DNA of 64,000 nt from Trema orientale (Eukaryota > Streptophyta > Magnoliopsida > Rosales > Cannabaceae). A model generated the notes under the pieces. The model saw only the letters and a list, made by a program, of their open reading frames with translations, had not been told where the DNA came from and did no database searches. The translations under genes and the position numbers were made by a program. Below are positions 48,771-60,069 of this stretch, piece by piece (position 1 is the first letter of the stretch; each line of letters begins with the position of its first letter). The DNA is taken from assembly GCA_002914845.1 (NCBI GenBank), contig JXTC01000413.1, positions 186,503 through 250,502 on the forward strand, read 5' to 3'.

Positions 48771-50786
48771 TTAGTAAGTGTAGTTCTTGACATGGAGGCT
48801 CTCAGATGCACCATCACCAAGGTTGGCACTACCCTTGTAAGTTCCCAAAGTCGCCTCAGAGTTGGCCTTGGCCCTGGTGAGGAATGCGGCCTGAGCTTTC
48901 GGAATGTTCTCTTCTTTTCCAGACCAAGCCTTCAGGGTACTCTGCTGAAGAGCCCTTCCAAAGGAGAAGGAAAGCGACCATGGCTTCTTCGTCTGAAGCT
49001 TGTTCATGGCATTGAGATTGACAGTGGCCTCCTCCTCACTCTGCCCACCAGAGAGGAAGACAACGGCTGGAACCGCAGGTGGCATGGTGCGCTGCAGGGC
49101 GCGAACAGTGTACTTGGCAATCACTTCAGGGGCAACCTTTGGGGAATCAGATCCAGGAGTGACCATGTTGGGCTTCAAAAGGGTTCCCTCAAGGAGGACA
49201 TGGTGGTCGTTCAGGGCCTTGTAGCAGGCAGCAAGAACACGTTCGGTGACCTCAGCGCACTTGTTAATGTCATGTGATCCATCAACAAGGATCTCTGGCT
49301 CAACAATAGGGACAAGGCCATTCTCTTGGCATATGATGGCGTAACGTGCCAAGCCATTGGCATTTTCGTTGATGGCCAGCTGGGATGGCTCGTTGGGGCC
49401 AATCTTGAGCACAGCACGCCACTTGGCGAATCTAGCACCAGCTTCATAGTACTTCTGGCAGCGCTGAGCAAGGCCATCTAGACCCTGAGTGGTGGTCTCA
49501 CCGTTTGTTCCAGCAAGCTCAACTGTACCCTTGTCAACTTTAATACCCGGAAGGACTCCACCTTCCTTCAAAACCTCAACAAAAGGCTTACCTGCACATT
49601 ATAAATACAGGACAAGGACGTTACTCAAGTAAAGAACTATCTATACCAACATCAAAAAATCAAAAAGCTATACAACTAGGATATTACTTTAGGCTTTGCC
49701 TAATTTCAAATGCTATTGACTTGATTACCGGACAAATGAGCTTTAAAATTTACTCAGAACACAGTTTGGCCATGTTTACTAATCCATAATAAGGAATGAA
49801 ATAAAAAGACAAAAGGCTTTAAAATTTACTTCAAATTTACTCGGTCACTTATAAGAGAACACAGTTTGGCCATGTTTACTGATCCGTAATAAAGAATCAA
49901 ATAAAAAGGCAAAGGGGCTTTCAAATATACTCGGTCACTTATAAGAGAACAAAGTTTGGTCGCGTTTACTGATCCGTAATAAGGGATGAAATGACTTGTT
50001 ATAAACCGTATAGAAAACTGAGTCTAGACCATACATAAACGTATTCTTAATATCAAGTTCATTATACGTTCATAAATTATTATATACATAAACACGTAAA
50101 CAAAACAACATATACAATACAAAATCAAGATATGTAAGTTAAGCATAATATATATACCAGCAGCAGTGCTTTGGTAGAGGGTCTCTTCAAAGAGAATGAC
50201 TCCACTGAGGTACTGAAGAGCACCAGGGGTGGTGAAGAGGAGCTCACGAAGAGCACGCCTGTTTGACTCAACGTTCTCTACATTGATGCTGGAAAGACGC
50301 TTTCCAATGGTCCCAGTTGACTCGTCAGCGGCAAGGATACCCTTTCCAGGGGTACCAATGTAAGCAGCATTAGCAATGAGCTCATCTGCAATATACAACA
50401 AAAAACAAGGACACAACGATAATTACTTAATGGTCCAAAGAGTTTCCAAACTTCAGATTTATCTCCCCAAAAATATAGATACTGGTATATAACGTCCGGT
50501 ACAACGATTATTATGCATCATTTTTACATATTCAGATTATTGAGGCAAAAACAAAAAGTACCCCCCAACTTAAAAACTCTCAAACAATCAGATTTGGCAT
50601 TAGAAATTCAAATCCATAACATATACTTATATTCATACTCAGATCCAAGAAAGTTATAGATCTAAACAATAAAACCAAAAAAAAAAAAAAATAGTGTAAT
50701 AAAACAAATTCAAATAAATAAATAAATAAATAAATAATGTGGGATTTGTGAAGATTACCATGATATTTGCCCTTGTAAGCAGACAT
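48771..50786 (-). CDS. FBA: Cytosolic class I fructose-bisphosphate aldolase, copy B
   Basis: Exons on the minus strand: 50786-50759, 50385-50158 and 49591-48771. Exon lengths (28, 228, 821) and phases are identical to copy A, giving 358 residues. Lys225 in [11 protein letters not shown] and the terminal Tyr (NYTY) are present. By eye the last exon differs from copy A at about 20 of 266 residues, for example GSDSPKV for GSEAEKV and GSHDINK for GPHSIEK; where they differ copy B is often nearer to Arabidopsis FBA8 as I recall it. Introns are 373 and 566 bp and are not alignable by eye with those of copy A. Same reaction and cytosolic location as copy A. The two genes are direct tandem duplicates with about 4.8 kb between the coding regions. 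Confidence 0.97.
49739..49993. repeat. ~90-bp tandem repeat inside intron 2 of aldolase copy B
   Basis: Three units share AACACAGTTTGGCCATGTTT or its variant, ACT(A/G)ATCC(A/G)TAATAA and TTTACTCGGTCACTTATAAG. It lies wholly within the 566-bp intron and explains that intron's greater length compared with copy A (205 bp). Confidence 0.75.
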
Positions 50787-50867
50787 TCTGAGATGGTGGA
50801 CTAGAGACTGAAATTGATAAGAGGGGAGATAGAGAAATGAGACAATGAGAGTTAGCGAGCACAGTGG

Positions 50868-50876
50868 TTAGGGTTT
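50868..50876 (-). promoter_or_regulatory. Telo-box AAACCCTAA of aldolase copy B
   Basis: On the minus strand this reads AAACCCTAA within TTATTAAAACCCTAACC, 80-90 bases upstream of the start codon. Telo-boxes are known in plant promoters of translation and growth genes, where they enhance expression in dividing cells. The adjoining TTATTAAAA may serve as the TATA element. No such box was seen before copy A. Confidence 0.45.
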
Positions 50877-51849
50877 TAATAAGAGAGTTAACACCTCGAA
50901 GTTCACGTCCTCAACTATGCTGGTCTTTGTCCTTTTACAATTTTGCCCTTCCATCATATTTATTTCTTTGTTTTTGTTTTTGTTCTTTCTAAAACATGGA
51001 AATTTGCCAACTGGGCCTAGGCAAAAAAATATTTAAAAATAGAACACGATTAGAGTAATTGTTCATTTTAGTAAATGTATAATATTTTCTCCCTTAAATA
51101 GGTAAATGACTAAATTTGTTTACTGTAAAACAATTTTCTGATTTAGGGAGTGAGGGTTCCAATTCAGGATCATTCATACTATCCTCATTGGCTTTGACCA
51201 CACTAAATATATCCAGTTTTTAATTGAGTAACTCGATTTATACACATTAGATATATCCTATTTAGTTATAAAATATAAAATTTATTAAGACATAGGGTGA
51301 AAAACAGCCATGTCGCTAAAAGTCCCATTTAAAGGTAGCCTTGTGCAATGCCTTTCTCAGTGGGTATTAGGCTGCATTGAAGTTTTATTTCCTACATCTG
51401 TCCTAACCAGTTGGTCCTAATGAGAATATCTTATTAATAATGCAAAATTAAAAACTCAAATCACATAGAATCATTAAAAGGTACGAAGAATGGTGTTTAG
51501 TAGCATCACAACTAATGAAGATATGAGACTTATTTTTATTAGTTGTGTGGTAATAATCACTAAGTATTTTTTGGCATTTTTCTTAAACAACAAGCGAAGA
51601 GTGGAGAAGTGCTGACTTGTCTTATTGGCTTCATATTCGGGGCCCAACCCACCAAACGAAGGTTAAAAATGGTAATTAGATCATTAATATGGAAGGGGAC
51701 CGCAAATTAAGGTTTACCTTTTTGTAGCAAACAAAGAAAGGGAAACTTATATTTCAACAAAAAAAATAAAAAGGACACTTAGAAATGGTCAAAGCCTAAA
51801 GGATCAAATATTCAAATCCTGTGGAGGCTTTGGTTGGAAGTCGTAAAAG

Positions 51850-52263
51850 GGAAAAATTCATAAATACCCGTTTTTAAGACCATATTTTCATAAATACCTA
51901 TTTTTTATCTTTAATTCATAAATACCCATTTTTATACCCTTTTTGGAGAAATGTAGACCACCACTATTTTACACATGAAATGTAGACCACAGTCTATATT
52001 TCATATATTAAATGTATACCGCGGTCCACATTTCGTAAATAAAACTTACACTCAAAATTGGCACACATTTTGAAATGTGTACCGTTCATATTTTACATAT
52101 GAAATGTGTACCTCATAGATAAAATTTACATTGTAAATGTGGATCACTCATATTTTTCATACGAAATGTGGACCGTAAAAACGGGTATTTTTGGAAGAAG
52201 TTTTAAAAATGGGTATGTTTGAAAGAAGTTTTAGAAAATGGGTATTAGGTGTAATTTTCACTA
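51850..52263. mobile_element. ~415-bp TIR-like element, copy 2
   Basis: Colinear and in the same orientation as 36775-37187, with scattered point differences. Shared words include GGAGAAATGTAGACCACCAC, TACCGCGGTCCA and GGTATTAGGTGTAATTTTCAC. It ends about 75 bases before the inverted copy of the 2.4-kb element. Confidence 0.65.
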
Positions 52264-52336
52264 AAAATCGTGAGCCACGCCTATACCAGGAGATAACACT
52301 CGTTTATCTCTCATTATTTGTTAATTGCTATTTTTA

Positions 52337-54605
52337 TTTGGGTTTTGGACACTTATACTTATTTTTCAAAAAATAATACCAAATTTACGATTTTTTAAAA
52401 ATAATAAAAATTCGTACGACCTTTTTATGTTATTTTTCTAAATACTTTGAAAGTTAGAAAATGCGGTGGCATTTTAATAAATAAGTCATCTTTTTTTTTT
52501 TTTTTTACAGGAAACCACAAAGGTTTTCTGGAAATTAATTTGGTTTAATTTAGTTTTCTATTAGCGGAATGTTCTGTAAGTAAGTAAATCACAGGAAACC
52601 GCAAAGGTTTCCTGGAAACCAGTTTGGTTTCCTTTAGCGGAATGTCATGTACGTGAGTAAATCATAGGAAACCACGAATATTTTCTAGAAACCAAACAAG
52701 TTTTTCACTTTGCAGAATGCCATTTAGCAAAGTAAATCATAGGAAACTATGAAGGTTTCCTAGAAATCATTATGGTTTCCTTTGGCAGAATGCCATGTAG
52801 CTAAGTAAATCACAGGAAACTAAGAAAGTTTCCTGGAAACTATTGTGGTTTTTATTTTAAAAATGCTATGTGGCTAAGTAAATTACGGGAAACTATAAAA
52901 GTTTTCTAAAAACTATTGTGGTTTCTTTTTCAAATCAAAGGAAACAATGAAAGTTTTCTCGAAACTATTGTGGTTTTCTTTTTGCAAAATACTCTGTGTT
53001 AAGTAAATCATAAGAAAAAACAAAGGTTTCCTAGAAACTATTGTGGTTTTCACTTGTGATTTTCGTAAAATAGTTTTATTTTTGCAGAATATCCTGTAAC
53101 TAAGTAAATCACAAGAAATGATGAAGGTTTCTTAGAAACTATTATAGTTTCTTTTTCGCAGAATACCCTATAGTAAAGTAAATCGTAAGAAATTAAGAAG
53201 GTTTTCTAGAAATCATTGTAGTTTTTTTTTTGTAGAATGTCCAGTTTCTAATTAGATACAAAGTAAGTCTAATTCCTATTAACCTTTAATCATGCAACAA
53301 TGTGCCAAGTATTAACATGAAATAATAAATTATTTTTTATAGAAGAAAGAAAGTTGTTTGGATTCCATCATTTATAGAAAGGCATAAAGCAAGGAAATAT
53401 GAATATCTCTATTGGAAATTATAAAGCAGATATTAAAAGTGAGAAACTTATTCGGATTCTATTTGAAATTTGAGATATTAATCTCCAACTAATAATTCAA
53501 CCAATAATGCTATTATATACATAAAACTGTCCAATATTGGCTTCCTACAAAAGTCTCAAAAGCTTAAATGTTCCAAAACATAAGATAAAACCAAAGCCTT
53601 AAGAAATCATAAGCTATTGATATAATTTTGATACACGGCAATATTATGACCGAAAAGAATTCGAATTGTTACAGTAATGGAATAAGTTCAACGAATAGCA
53701 AGAGTACTCATTATTGATAACATCAATCTCATGAAGTATGATGCAGTGCACAACTTCTTTCTTCTTCTGGTTACAACTCCCATACTGGGTATTGAATCAA
53801 GTAAAATGTAAATACAACCAAGTACTTATTCAAGAGCTCCAAAATTAAATAGTTTTACTTTTCTATGAACCAATCTTAAGAACTCAATAAATTGATTCTA
53901 CTATCCCTGAAGGCAATATTACCATTTAATTAAGGAATTCTAAGGCACTAGGTTCTTCACATGCATTTTCTCGAACACCTTAACTTCACCCCTGACACAA
54001 CCAAGCTTTCTATATGTAGAAATAAATAGAAATATATATATATGAATATATAAATACAAAACTCAGGTATCTAACCGAAGAAAATGATAAAAAAGAAAGC
54101 TCTGCCTCAAAGTATTTAAGTCTATGCTTAATTTGGTTATTATTTTTTTTTGGGCATTTTCACAAACACTCTAACTACAAAGGTGTATGATATATATTCA
54201 ATAAAAACCAAGGAAAAACTCAAAACTTCCATTCCCTCAGTCCACTTATTTCTACCATTTTTTTCACATAAAACAAATAGATTAATTATTTATTCTTTAA
54301 ATAGAATCAGATTGTACACAAGTCCTTATCTCATTACGACGTGGTCGTGGCTCTAGGGGAATTGGAATTCACCGGCATAGGCATGGTCGGAGAGGAACGC
54401 AATGGTCGGCATGGGAGGGAGATAAGTTCAGCTACAACTAGCTTGAAGGAGATGACCCACTACTGAAGGCATTACTGAAGATCGTATAAAAATTAAAAAT
54501 ATTACATTTTTCTACTAAATAGATCGTATAGAAATAACTGTCATGGGCTAAACCGTATTTTGGTAATTATCTTTTAAAAGACCGTACATGATGTCTTTTT
54601 CCCTT
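52337..54605 (-). mobile_element. 2.3-kb non-coding element with internal minisatellite, copy 2 (inverted)
   Basis: Reverse-complement homolog of 33046-35436. On the plus strand it opens GGGTTTTGGACACTTATACT, passes ATGCGGTGGCATTTTAATAA, the minisatellite, TCTATTGGAAATTATAAAGC and AAAAGAATTCGAATTGTTAC, and closes with AATAGATCGTATAGAAATAA and AAAAGACCGTACATGATGTC. No long frame is present. Its ends are only approximate. Confidence 0.6.
52507..53241 (-). repeat. ~70-bp minisatellite with GGAAACC/GGTTTCC units, inverted copy
   Basis: About ten diverged units with CAGGAAACCACAAAGGTTT, CTGGAAACCAGTTTGGTTTC, GCAGAATGCCATGTA and AAGTAAATCA. This is the reverse complement of the 34817-35280 array but longer by several units, so the two arrays have expanded or contracted independently. 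Confidence 0.8.
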
Positions 54606-56164
54606 TTTATTTTTTATTTATGGGCTGAGAAATAAAGATACCCAAAAAGAGGTGAAAATTTGAGGAAACTAAACCCTTTTAAAAGAAGTTTTTAGTAAAA
54701 GACATACTTTAAGTTTTAACAAATAGATCTTCCTCTAAAAATGTCATTCACATATGATTATTATGCAAAGAGATCCAAAAGAAACATGTTACTTTTTTTG
54801 TTACTTTTTTTCATGGATTTCAGCCGATGATTAGGGTGACCCCACCTATTTTAGATCCTGGTCAGTGGTCACACTCACCCCTAACAACATAAATAGTGTG
54901 TTCATGCGATATGTCTATATTTTGTCGTATATCAAGCTAAATAAATGAAATTGTATAAAGTTAGATCTGCTTGCTATATTCGACTTTGAGATTACAGAGC
55001 TACAGAATAATTAATGCTAATATCCCTCCAAGTTTTTCTGAACCACTAATATTAACTCCTCCAAGTACCAGTTCCACCTTTTATGGGTCCAAAATGGCAA
55101 CTCACTCTGGACATAAGAGAGCATGGATCCGACTCAGTTAGATGGAATGGATCCAGCAACAAAATATAATACTGTGTCCGCATATATTAATATCATACAA
55201 TATAAGTTTCGGTTATATTCTTCTTTCTTAAAAAAAAAAAAAAGGGGATCGTTAAATATTCGAGTAGTTTTGTTCTATCAATTTGCTAATTAGGCTGAAG
55301 AATTGAAAATGTTTAGCTTTGTGGGTTCCCAAGTACCAAAGTCCTTTTTCTTCCAAGTATTATAAGGCTATGAACTTTATACTATTACAAAAATGTAAAT
55401 ATGAAAAATGCAATAACTTATATCAGCTGATAAGATAAGAGTGGTTTTGTATATACTGCTTATAGAATAGCTGAAATTTTGGTTAATTTATTCATGATGC
55501 AGCATGTTATGCTGTTAGTGCCTCATTTGTTAAATGAGTAGTCTAATGTTCTTCCCCAACACACACATACACACACACACACAAAAAGTTGTTGTACCTG
55601 ATGCATGCATGTTAGATGCACGTGAATGCTATTATATTGAGTCACTAACTGCACATGCATGCTATTGTACTTTGTTGTGTGTACATGGGAAATAGACAAA
55701 ACATGAATCCTTTGAGCTAACTGTTTTTTTTTTTTTTTTCTAGAATAAATTTTTAAATAGCAGCAATATATGATTTTTTTATTATAACTAATGGTCATAG
55801 TATAATTACTAGTATCACGACTAATATTATTTGTTATTATGGCTGACAGCCCAAATAATCATACTTCTAAAATAAAACTTGTAAAAATAATTATTCTAAA
55901 AAATAGCGGTAAAAAATCATGTTGGAAAATAAATAATACCATTATTATCCATTTCCCTCTATTTCCCTTTTTTTCGCTTTTTTCCGAGGGTGGATTTTAT
56001 TATTTTTATTTTTGTTTGGTAACTGATATGAATCTAATATTTTCTCCAAAACTGCTATTCAGCCTAATTACCTCCCTTATGATGTTGTGTATGAGCAGGC
56101 TTGAGGCTTGTTGGATCATGATCAATGACCGGTGATCGGCCCACCATAAAGCTCCAACAAATAA

Positions 56165-56548
56165 GGGGAAATTAGAAAATATACGGTATTTCTGAAAAAA
56201 AATGGAAAAATACGGTGCTTTTGTATTTCTTACGGTGTGGTACGGTTTTTATTAGAAAAATACCTTTTTTTAAAAAATATTTATAAAAATACCACTTTTT
56301 AAAATAGTAACTAGTTTCTAGTAACCAGTTTCTGGTAATCAAAGATATTTATAACTGGTATATAACTGATAACCAGTTTCCAGTAATCAGTAATCAGTAA
56401 CTATTTTAAAAATAGTAATTTTCTAAATATTTTTTAAAAAGTGATATTCCCCTAATTAAGACAGTACAAAAATGGAAAAAAATCCTAACTTCCGTATTTT
56501 TGTAATTCTTTTCCGTTTTTGTAGGTATAAATGTTAGAAACCCAACAA
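56165..56548. mobile_element. Non-coding element with internal CTAGTAACCAG repeats
   Basis: Same word order as 32664-33044: AAATATACGGTATTTCTG, GGTACGGTTTTTATTAG, AAAAATACC, then AACTAGTTTCTAGTAACC and AACTGGTATATAACTG units, then TTTTTGTAATTCTTTTCCG and the end TAGGTATAAATGTTAGAAAC. Non-coding. Confidence 0.55.
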
Positions 56549-56617
56549 ATAGCAGCACAGCAGCCTTTACCCACCTCAATTCTGGCTGGCCCAAGTTATG
56601 AAGTTAGCAAATCATTT

Positions 56618-56776
56618 CAGTGTTCTAACACTTTTACCTATAAAAACAAAAACAAAAAATTACAATAATACGCAGGTCAGTTTTTTTTACCTTCAATTCC
56701 TATATGATTTTTACTAGAAAAATATCACTTTTAAAAAAGGTTTTAGAAAAATACTATTTTTAAAATTATTTGCTAA
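56618..56776. repeat. Rearranged fragment of the same repeat family
   Basis: It opens with GTTCTAACACTTTTACCTAT, the reverse complement of the family's end, and continues with TTTTTACTAGAAAAATATCA then CTTTTAAAAAAGGTTTTAG, which matches the family's start in forward sense. It looks like a scrambled or internally deleted copy. Confidence 0.4.
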
Positions 56777-57732
56777 AAAAAAAAAAGCTCAAAAAGCTTG
56801 TGATAAATACTGCATACTAGTAGATGCAGTCTTGCACTTCTAAATTTGTAAATGAGTTTTATACATCTATTAGTGGTGGTTCTATGTACTAAACATCACA
56901 TGTGTCTTCTAATATTGACCTTTGTATTAAGACTTCTCGAAATCCAATCAAGACTCGCCATAGGTCATTTCTGAATTTCTATCATCTTTGCTGAAGGAAG
57001 AATTAGTTTATTTATATAATAATATCTGAAGCACCCTATAACCTATATATAGTGATAGTCATCAATGAGAAAGTGACTCAGATGAATTGTCACATGTGTG
57101 GCATGGGTTACCACGTGCAATGAAAAATCCGTGAAAACCAACAAGTCGTGGGGGCCTTATTTAATCTTTAGTTCGTGTTAAAGGCCCTTCACCTAACATT
57201 GCACCATTTGCCACCCAAGAAAGTGAGAGCCCTACGTGCTTTTCAATATTACATTAATTGTTTCAATCGGATTACATTTTGATGGTGATCATGATATTAG
57301 ATACCAGAAGTGTATAAACGCGTATATCTTACAATTATTAAAGTTTTGATGGTTTTAGCTATTTTAAACGCACAATTATATATCCTTGACAGGGAGTTGA
57401 TAATGGATAGTCTAACGCTACTATTTTTTTTCCCCCCGAATATTTCTCTCCAAATATCATTTATGAAGGATCTTCAATTATTGGTAACATTATTCTTGAA
57501 TAGCATATATCATCCTCGAGTAGGCACCAAGAAGAGGTTGTCGTTTAATAACAGCATTGGTAGTTTGGTAACTCACCTCAAAAGCCTAATTGATTAACTC
57601 AAGCCCAATTATAAAAACCTTAGGCCTAAGAGGATGTATAGAGCCATAGAGGCATTAATGAGGTTGACCAACAATTAAATAAAACCACCAAGGTGGTATA
57701 TAACCTTATGGAATTGGGCTTACTCCCAAGAG

Positions 57733-58187
57733 GCCGTTTGGTACAAGGTAATCACAGTTTTCAGATTAATGGGAATGTTAAATATGATGATATGATTGTT
57801 TGATAAATAACTGTGTTTAGTTGCACACAATAATTTTATCTATGATTACTAAGATATTAGATAATTGTGTTTGGTTGCGTATGTGCTTAAATTAAAATTA
57901 TAAAATAATTATAAAATTAAATTGCTTATAAAATAAAAAAATTTGTTAGCATAAAATAAAACTATTTGCTATGATTCCTAGTATGTCGTATTTTTTTTTT
58001 CATTTTTAGGATGAATTTTAGATGGAAGGTCATTTAAAATCCACATGTTTTAGTAACTTTAAATGACTCCTACTTAAGAGGATTTATTTTCTGAGGTAAT
58101 TATTTTACCGGGTGTTAAAATGGTACTAAACATGGGAATACATTCAAATACCGATTCTCACCTAAAGATTACCCATACCAAACAGCC
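57733..58187. mobile_element. hAT-type MITE with perfect 8-bp target duplication
   Basis: The left end GCCGTTTGGTACAAGGTAAT and the right end, in reverse, GGCTGTTTGGTATGGGTAAT are inverted repeats. Both sides carry CCCAAGAG (57725-57732 and 58188-58195). An 8-bp duplication is the mark of the hAT superfamily. It is 455 bp, AT-rich, with no transposase, so non-autonomous. Confidence 0.85.
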
Positions 58188-58940
58188 CCCAAGAGTTTTG
58201 GTAACCAATAGATGTCATATTCAAAGTACGTGTAGGAGGATAAAGATTTAGATGGTATACTAATTATATAAGTTGTTATAACTTAAAATGAAAATTGCTA
58301 AGCATATGGGGACCTTTGGTCTTGCCCAAAAAGCTACCACTACTAGTTGCCCTTTCCCCACATTTTTACCTTGAAAAAGAAAAATGAAAAATTTACACAA
58401 TAGGTAAAGGTGGGTCTTGCGGCGCAAGTAGTTAGTTGATTGCAATTGCTTGCCCTAATATCTTGGCTTATAGTGTGAGGCCAAATAAGGTTTTAGCTAG
58501 GCAAGTCAAACCCTAGGATTGACCACTAAACTAATTCAATGGAGCTCATGCTTGTAAATCCAACTGAACTTTCAAGCTATATATACAATACAGCTCATGA
58601 AATCTTCATAGGTTTCATAAAATCAAGTGAATTACCTCCTTTCTCATGCCACATTGTATTAAACTAAAAACATGATATGCCTGTTTGATTTTCATGTTTG
58701 TTGGCACTTAAAACCAAGAGAACTAGACAAAAGTAAAGAGAGTCCATTGAATAAATTATCCCAGAAGTTTGGAGATATAGATTTACAATTCAACCAAAAC
58801 AAAAAAAAAAGAAAAAAAAAAACCTACTCCAAGTATACTTACTTTTAAAAATATTTAAATATAATGGAGAACTAATGTCAATATATATTGATTAAATTTG
58901 TTTTCTTTACCAATAAAAAAAAAAATAAAACAAGTAAAAA

Positions 58941-59843
58941 TTAGTCAGGATTCTTACAAGCACAAATCAAGAGTGAAAACTCTGCTCTTTCTTCCTCCTT
59001 ATTCTGCTCCTCCAAAATGTTCTCCTCTAACCAGAGCCTGCTATTCAACCCAGTTCTGGTTCTGAACATGAAAACGGCACAACCCGACGTCGTATTGAAA
59101 AACCAGTCATGAACGTCCCACATCATGTCCACAACCAAACCGTCCAAGAAAATTGCTTGGTTCCCACGAAAGTTCCACCTCAATCTTTTCACCTCGAAAA
59201 TGGTTTTTCTATCTATACAAACAGATAATACAGGGTTAATCCTAGACCCTTTTTGCTCTTTTCCTTCTAAGTCTTTTTCTTCTTCTCCTCTACCACACTT
59301 TACCACAATCTCATGAACCATTCCATTGTCACAAAACTTGGCCTTGGTTGAATAACTATAATGACCAAAAGAGTACCTCTCATTCCTTGAAACCAATGAG
59401 AATTTACCTTGGACATTTTCATTGTCCTGTTTGTCACCAAGGATTAGGCCCGGTTCTGACTCGACCAAAACGATGACGAAAAACCCTTTAATGGGTTCTG
59501 GTCCAACTCCATATTTGGCCTCAGAAAAATCCCAGAAAACATCAACCTTGAAACCGCAGGATCGAAACGTTTCGGTGCCTTTGTTCTTCTTGAGTCGCTT
59601 GAATTCTGAACATCTCAATTCTTGGCCTACTCTAATCCCTGGTGCGAGGTTGCTAAACCAGGTTAGAGATATCAAAAGCTGTGTTTGGTTTGAGAACTTG
59701 GCTTTGTATATGCATGTAACTTCATTTGGGATTGAAGGGTGGTTTAGTTTTGGATTGAGATAAGCCAAATTTGATGAACCAGAACAATAAGAATCTGATA
59801 CCTTAATGGCATGTTCACTATAACATGTTGCTATGTTCCTCAT
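58941..59843 (-). CDS. DUF868 family protein, plant-specific, function unknown
   Basis: Intronless frame of 300 residues from MRNIATCYSEHAIKVSDSYC. The start was chosen at this Met because family members begin MR(D/N)...C(F/Y)xE...(I/V)KV. An in-frame ATG 54 bases upstream adds 18 hydrophobic residues (AFFPSIFSFIFHYFSL) and would give 318. Family hallmarks from memory: CIYKAKFSNQTQLLISLTWF near the N-terminus, KVDVFWDFSEAKYGVGPEP, GFFVIVLVESEPGLILGDKQ, RNERYSFGHYSYSTKAKFCD, IDRKTIFEVKRLRWNFRGNQ and GLVVDMMWDVHDWFF. The biochemical role of DUF868 is not known to me. The frame looks intact and normal in length. Confidence 0.9.
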   Translation of the reverse strand: MRNIATCYSEHAIKVSDSYCSGSSNLAYLNPKLNHPSIPNEVTCIYKAKFSNQTQLLISLTWFSNLAPGIRVGQELRCSEFKRLKKNKGTETFRSCGFKVDVFWDFSEAKYGVGPEPIKGFFVIVLVESEPGLILGDKQDNENVQGKFSLVSRNERYSFGHYSYSTKAKFCDNGMVHEIVVKCGRGEEEKDLEGKEQKGSRINPVLSVCIDRKTIFEVKRLRWNFRGNQAIFLDGLVVDMMWDVHDWFFNTTSGCAVFMFRTRTGLNSRLWLEENILEEQNKEEERAEFSLLICACKNPD

Positions 59844-60026
59844 CCTTAGAGAAAAATAGTGAAAAATGAAACTGAAAATAGAGGGGAAAAAAGCCAAAAA
59901 CAGAGGAGAAAAAGAGAGGATTTCTATATGAGGGGAGGGAACAGAGAAGGGATTTTTATTTTCTTTCCCTTACCCGTGGAGGAAGAAAACTTAGGGAGAT
60001 TGAAGAAGACGAAAGATGAAGGGTAC

Positions 60027-60063
<37 letters not shown>

Positions 60064-60066
60064 CAT
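60027..60066. repeat. (ATT)n microsatellite upstream of the DUF868 gene
   Basis: Twelve or more uninterrupted TTA/ATT units lie about 190-220 bases upstream of the chosen start codon, inside the probable promoter. A length-variable locus is likely. Confidence 0.9.
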
Positions 60067-60069
60067 TAT

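Larger units (their letters stand above)
54606..58940. other. Intergenic DNA before the DUF868 gene
   Basis: No coding gene was found. It holds an (AC)n run (55561-55582), the repeat element at 56165-56548, a fragment at 56618-56776 and a hAT MITE (57733-58187). Frames up to about 98 codons here have no recognisable domains. Confidence 0.55.

Noticed and set aside
48792-49277. 161-codon plus-strand frame
   Set aside because: Antisense shadow of aldolase exon 3; the same applies to 41420-41821.
59844-59897. 18-residue hydrophobic N-terminal extension of the DUF868 protein as a signal peptide
   Set aside because: Family members start at the MRNIATCY-type Met; the extension lies in leader-like DNA and is probably chance.
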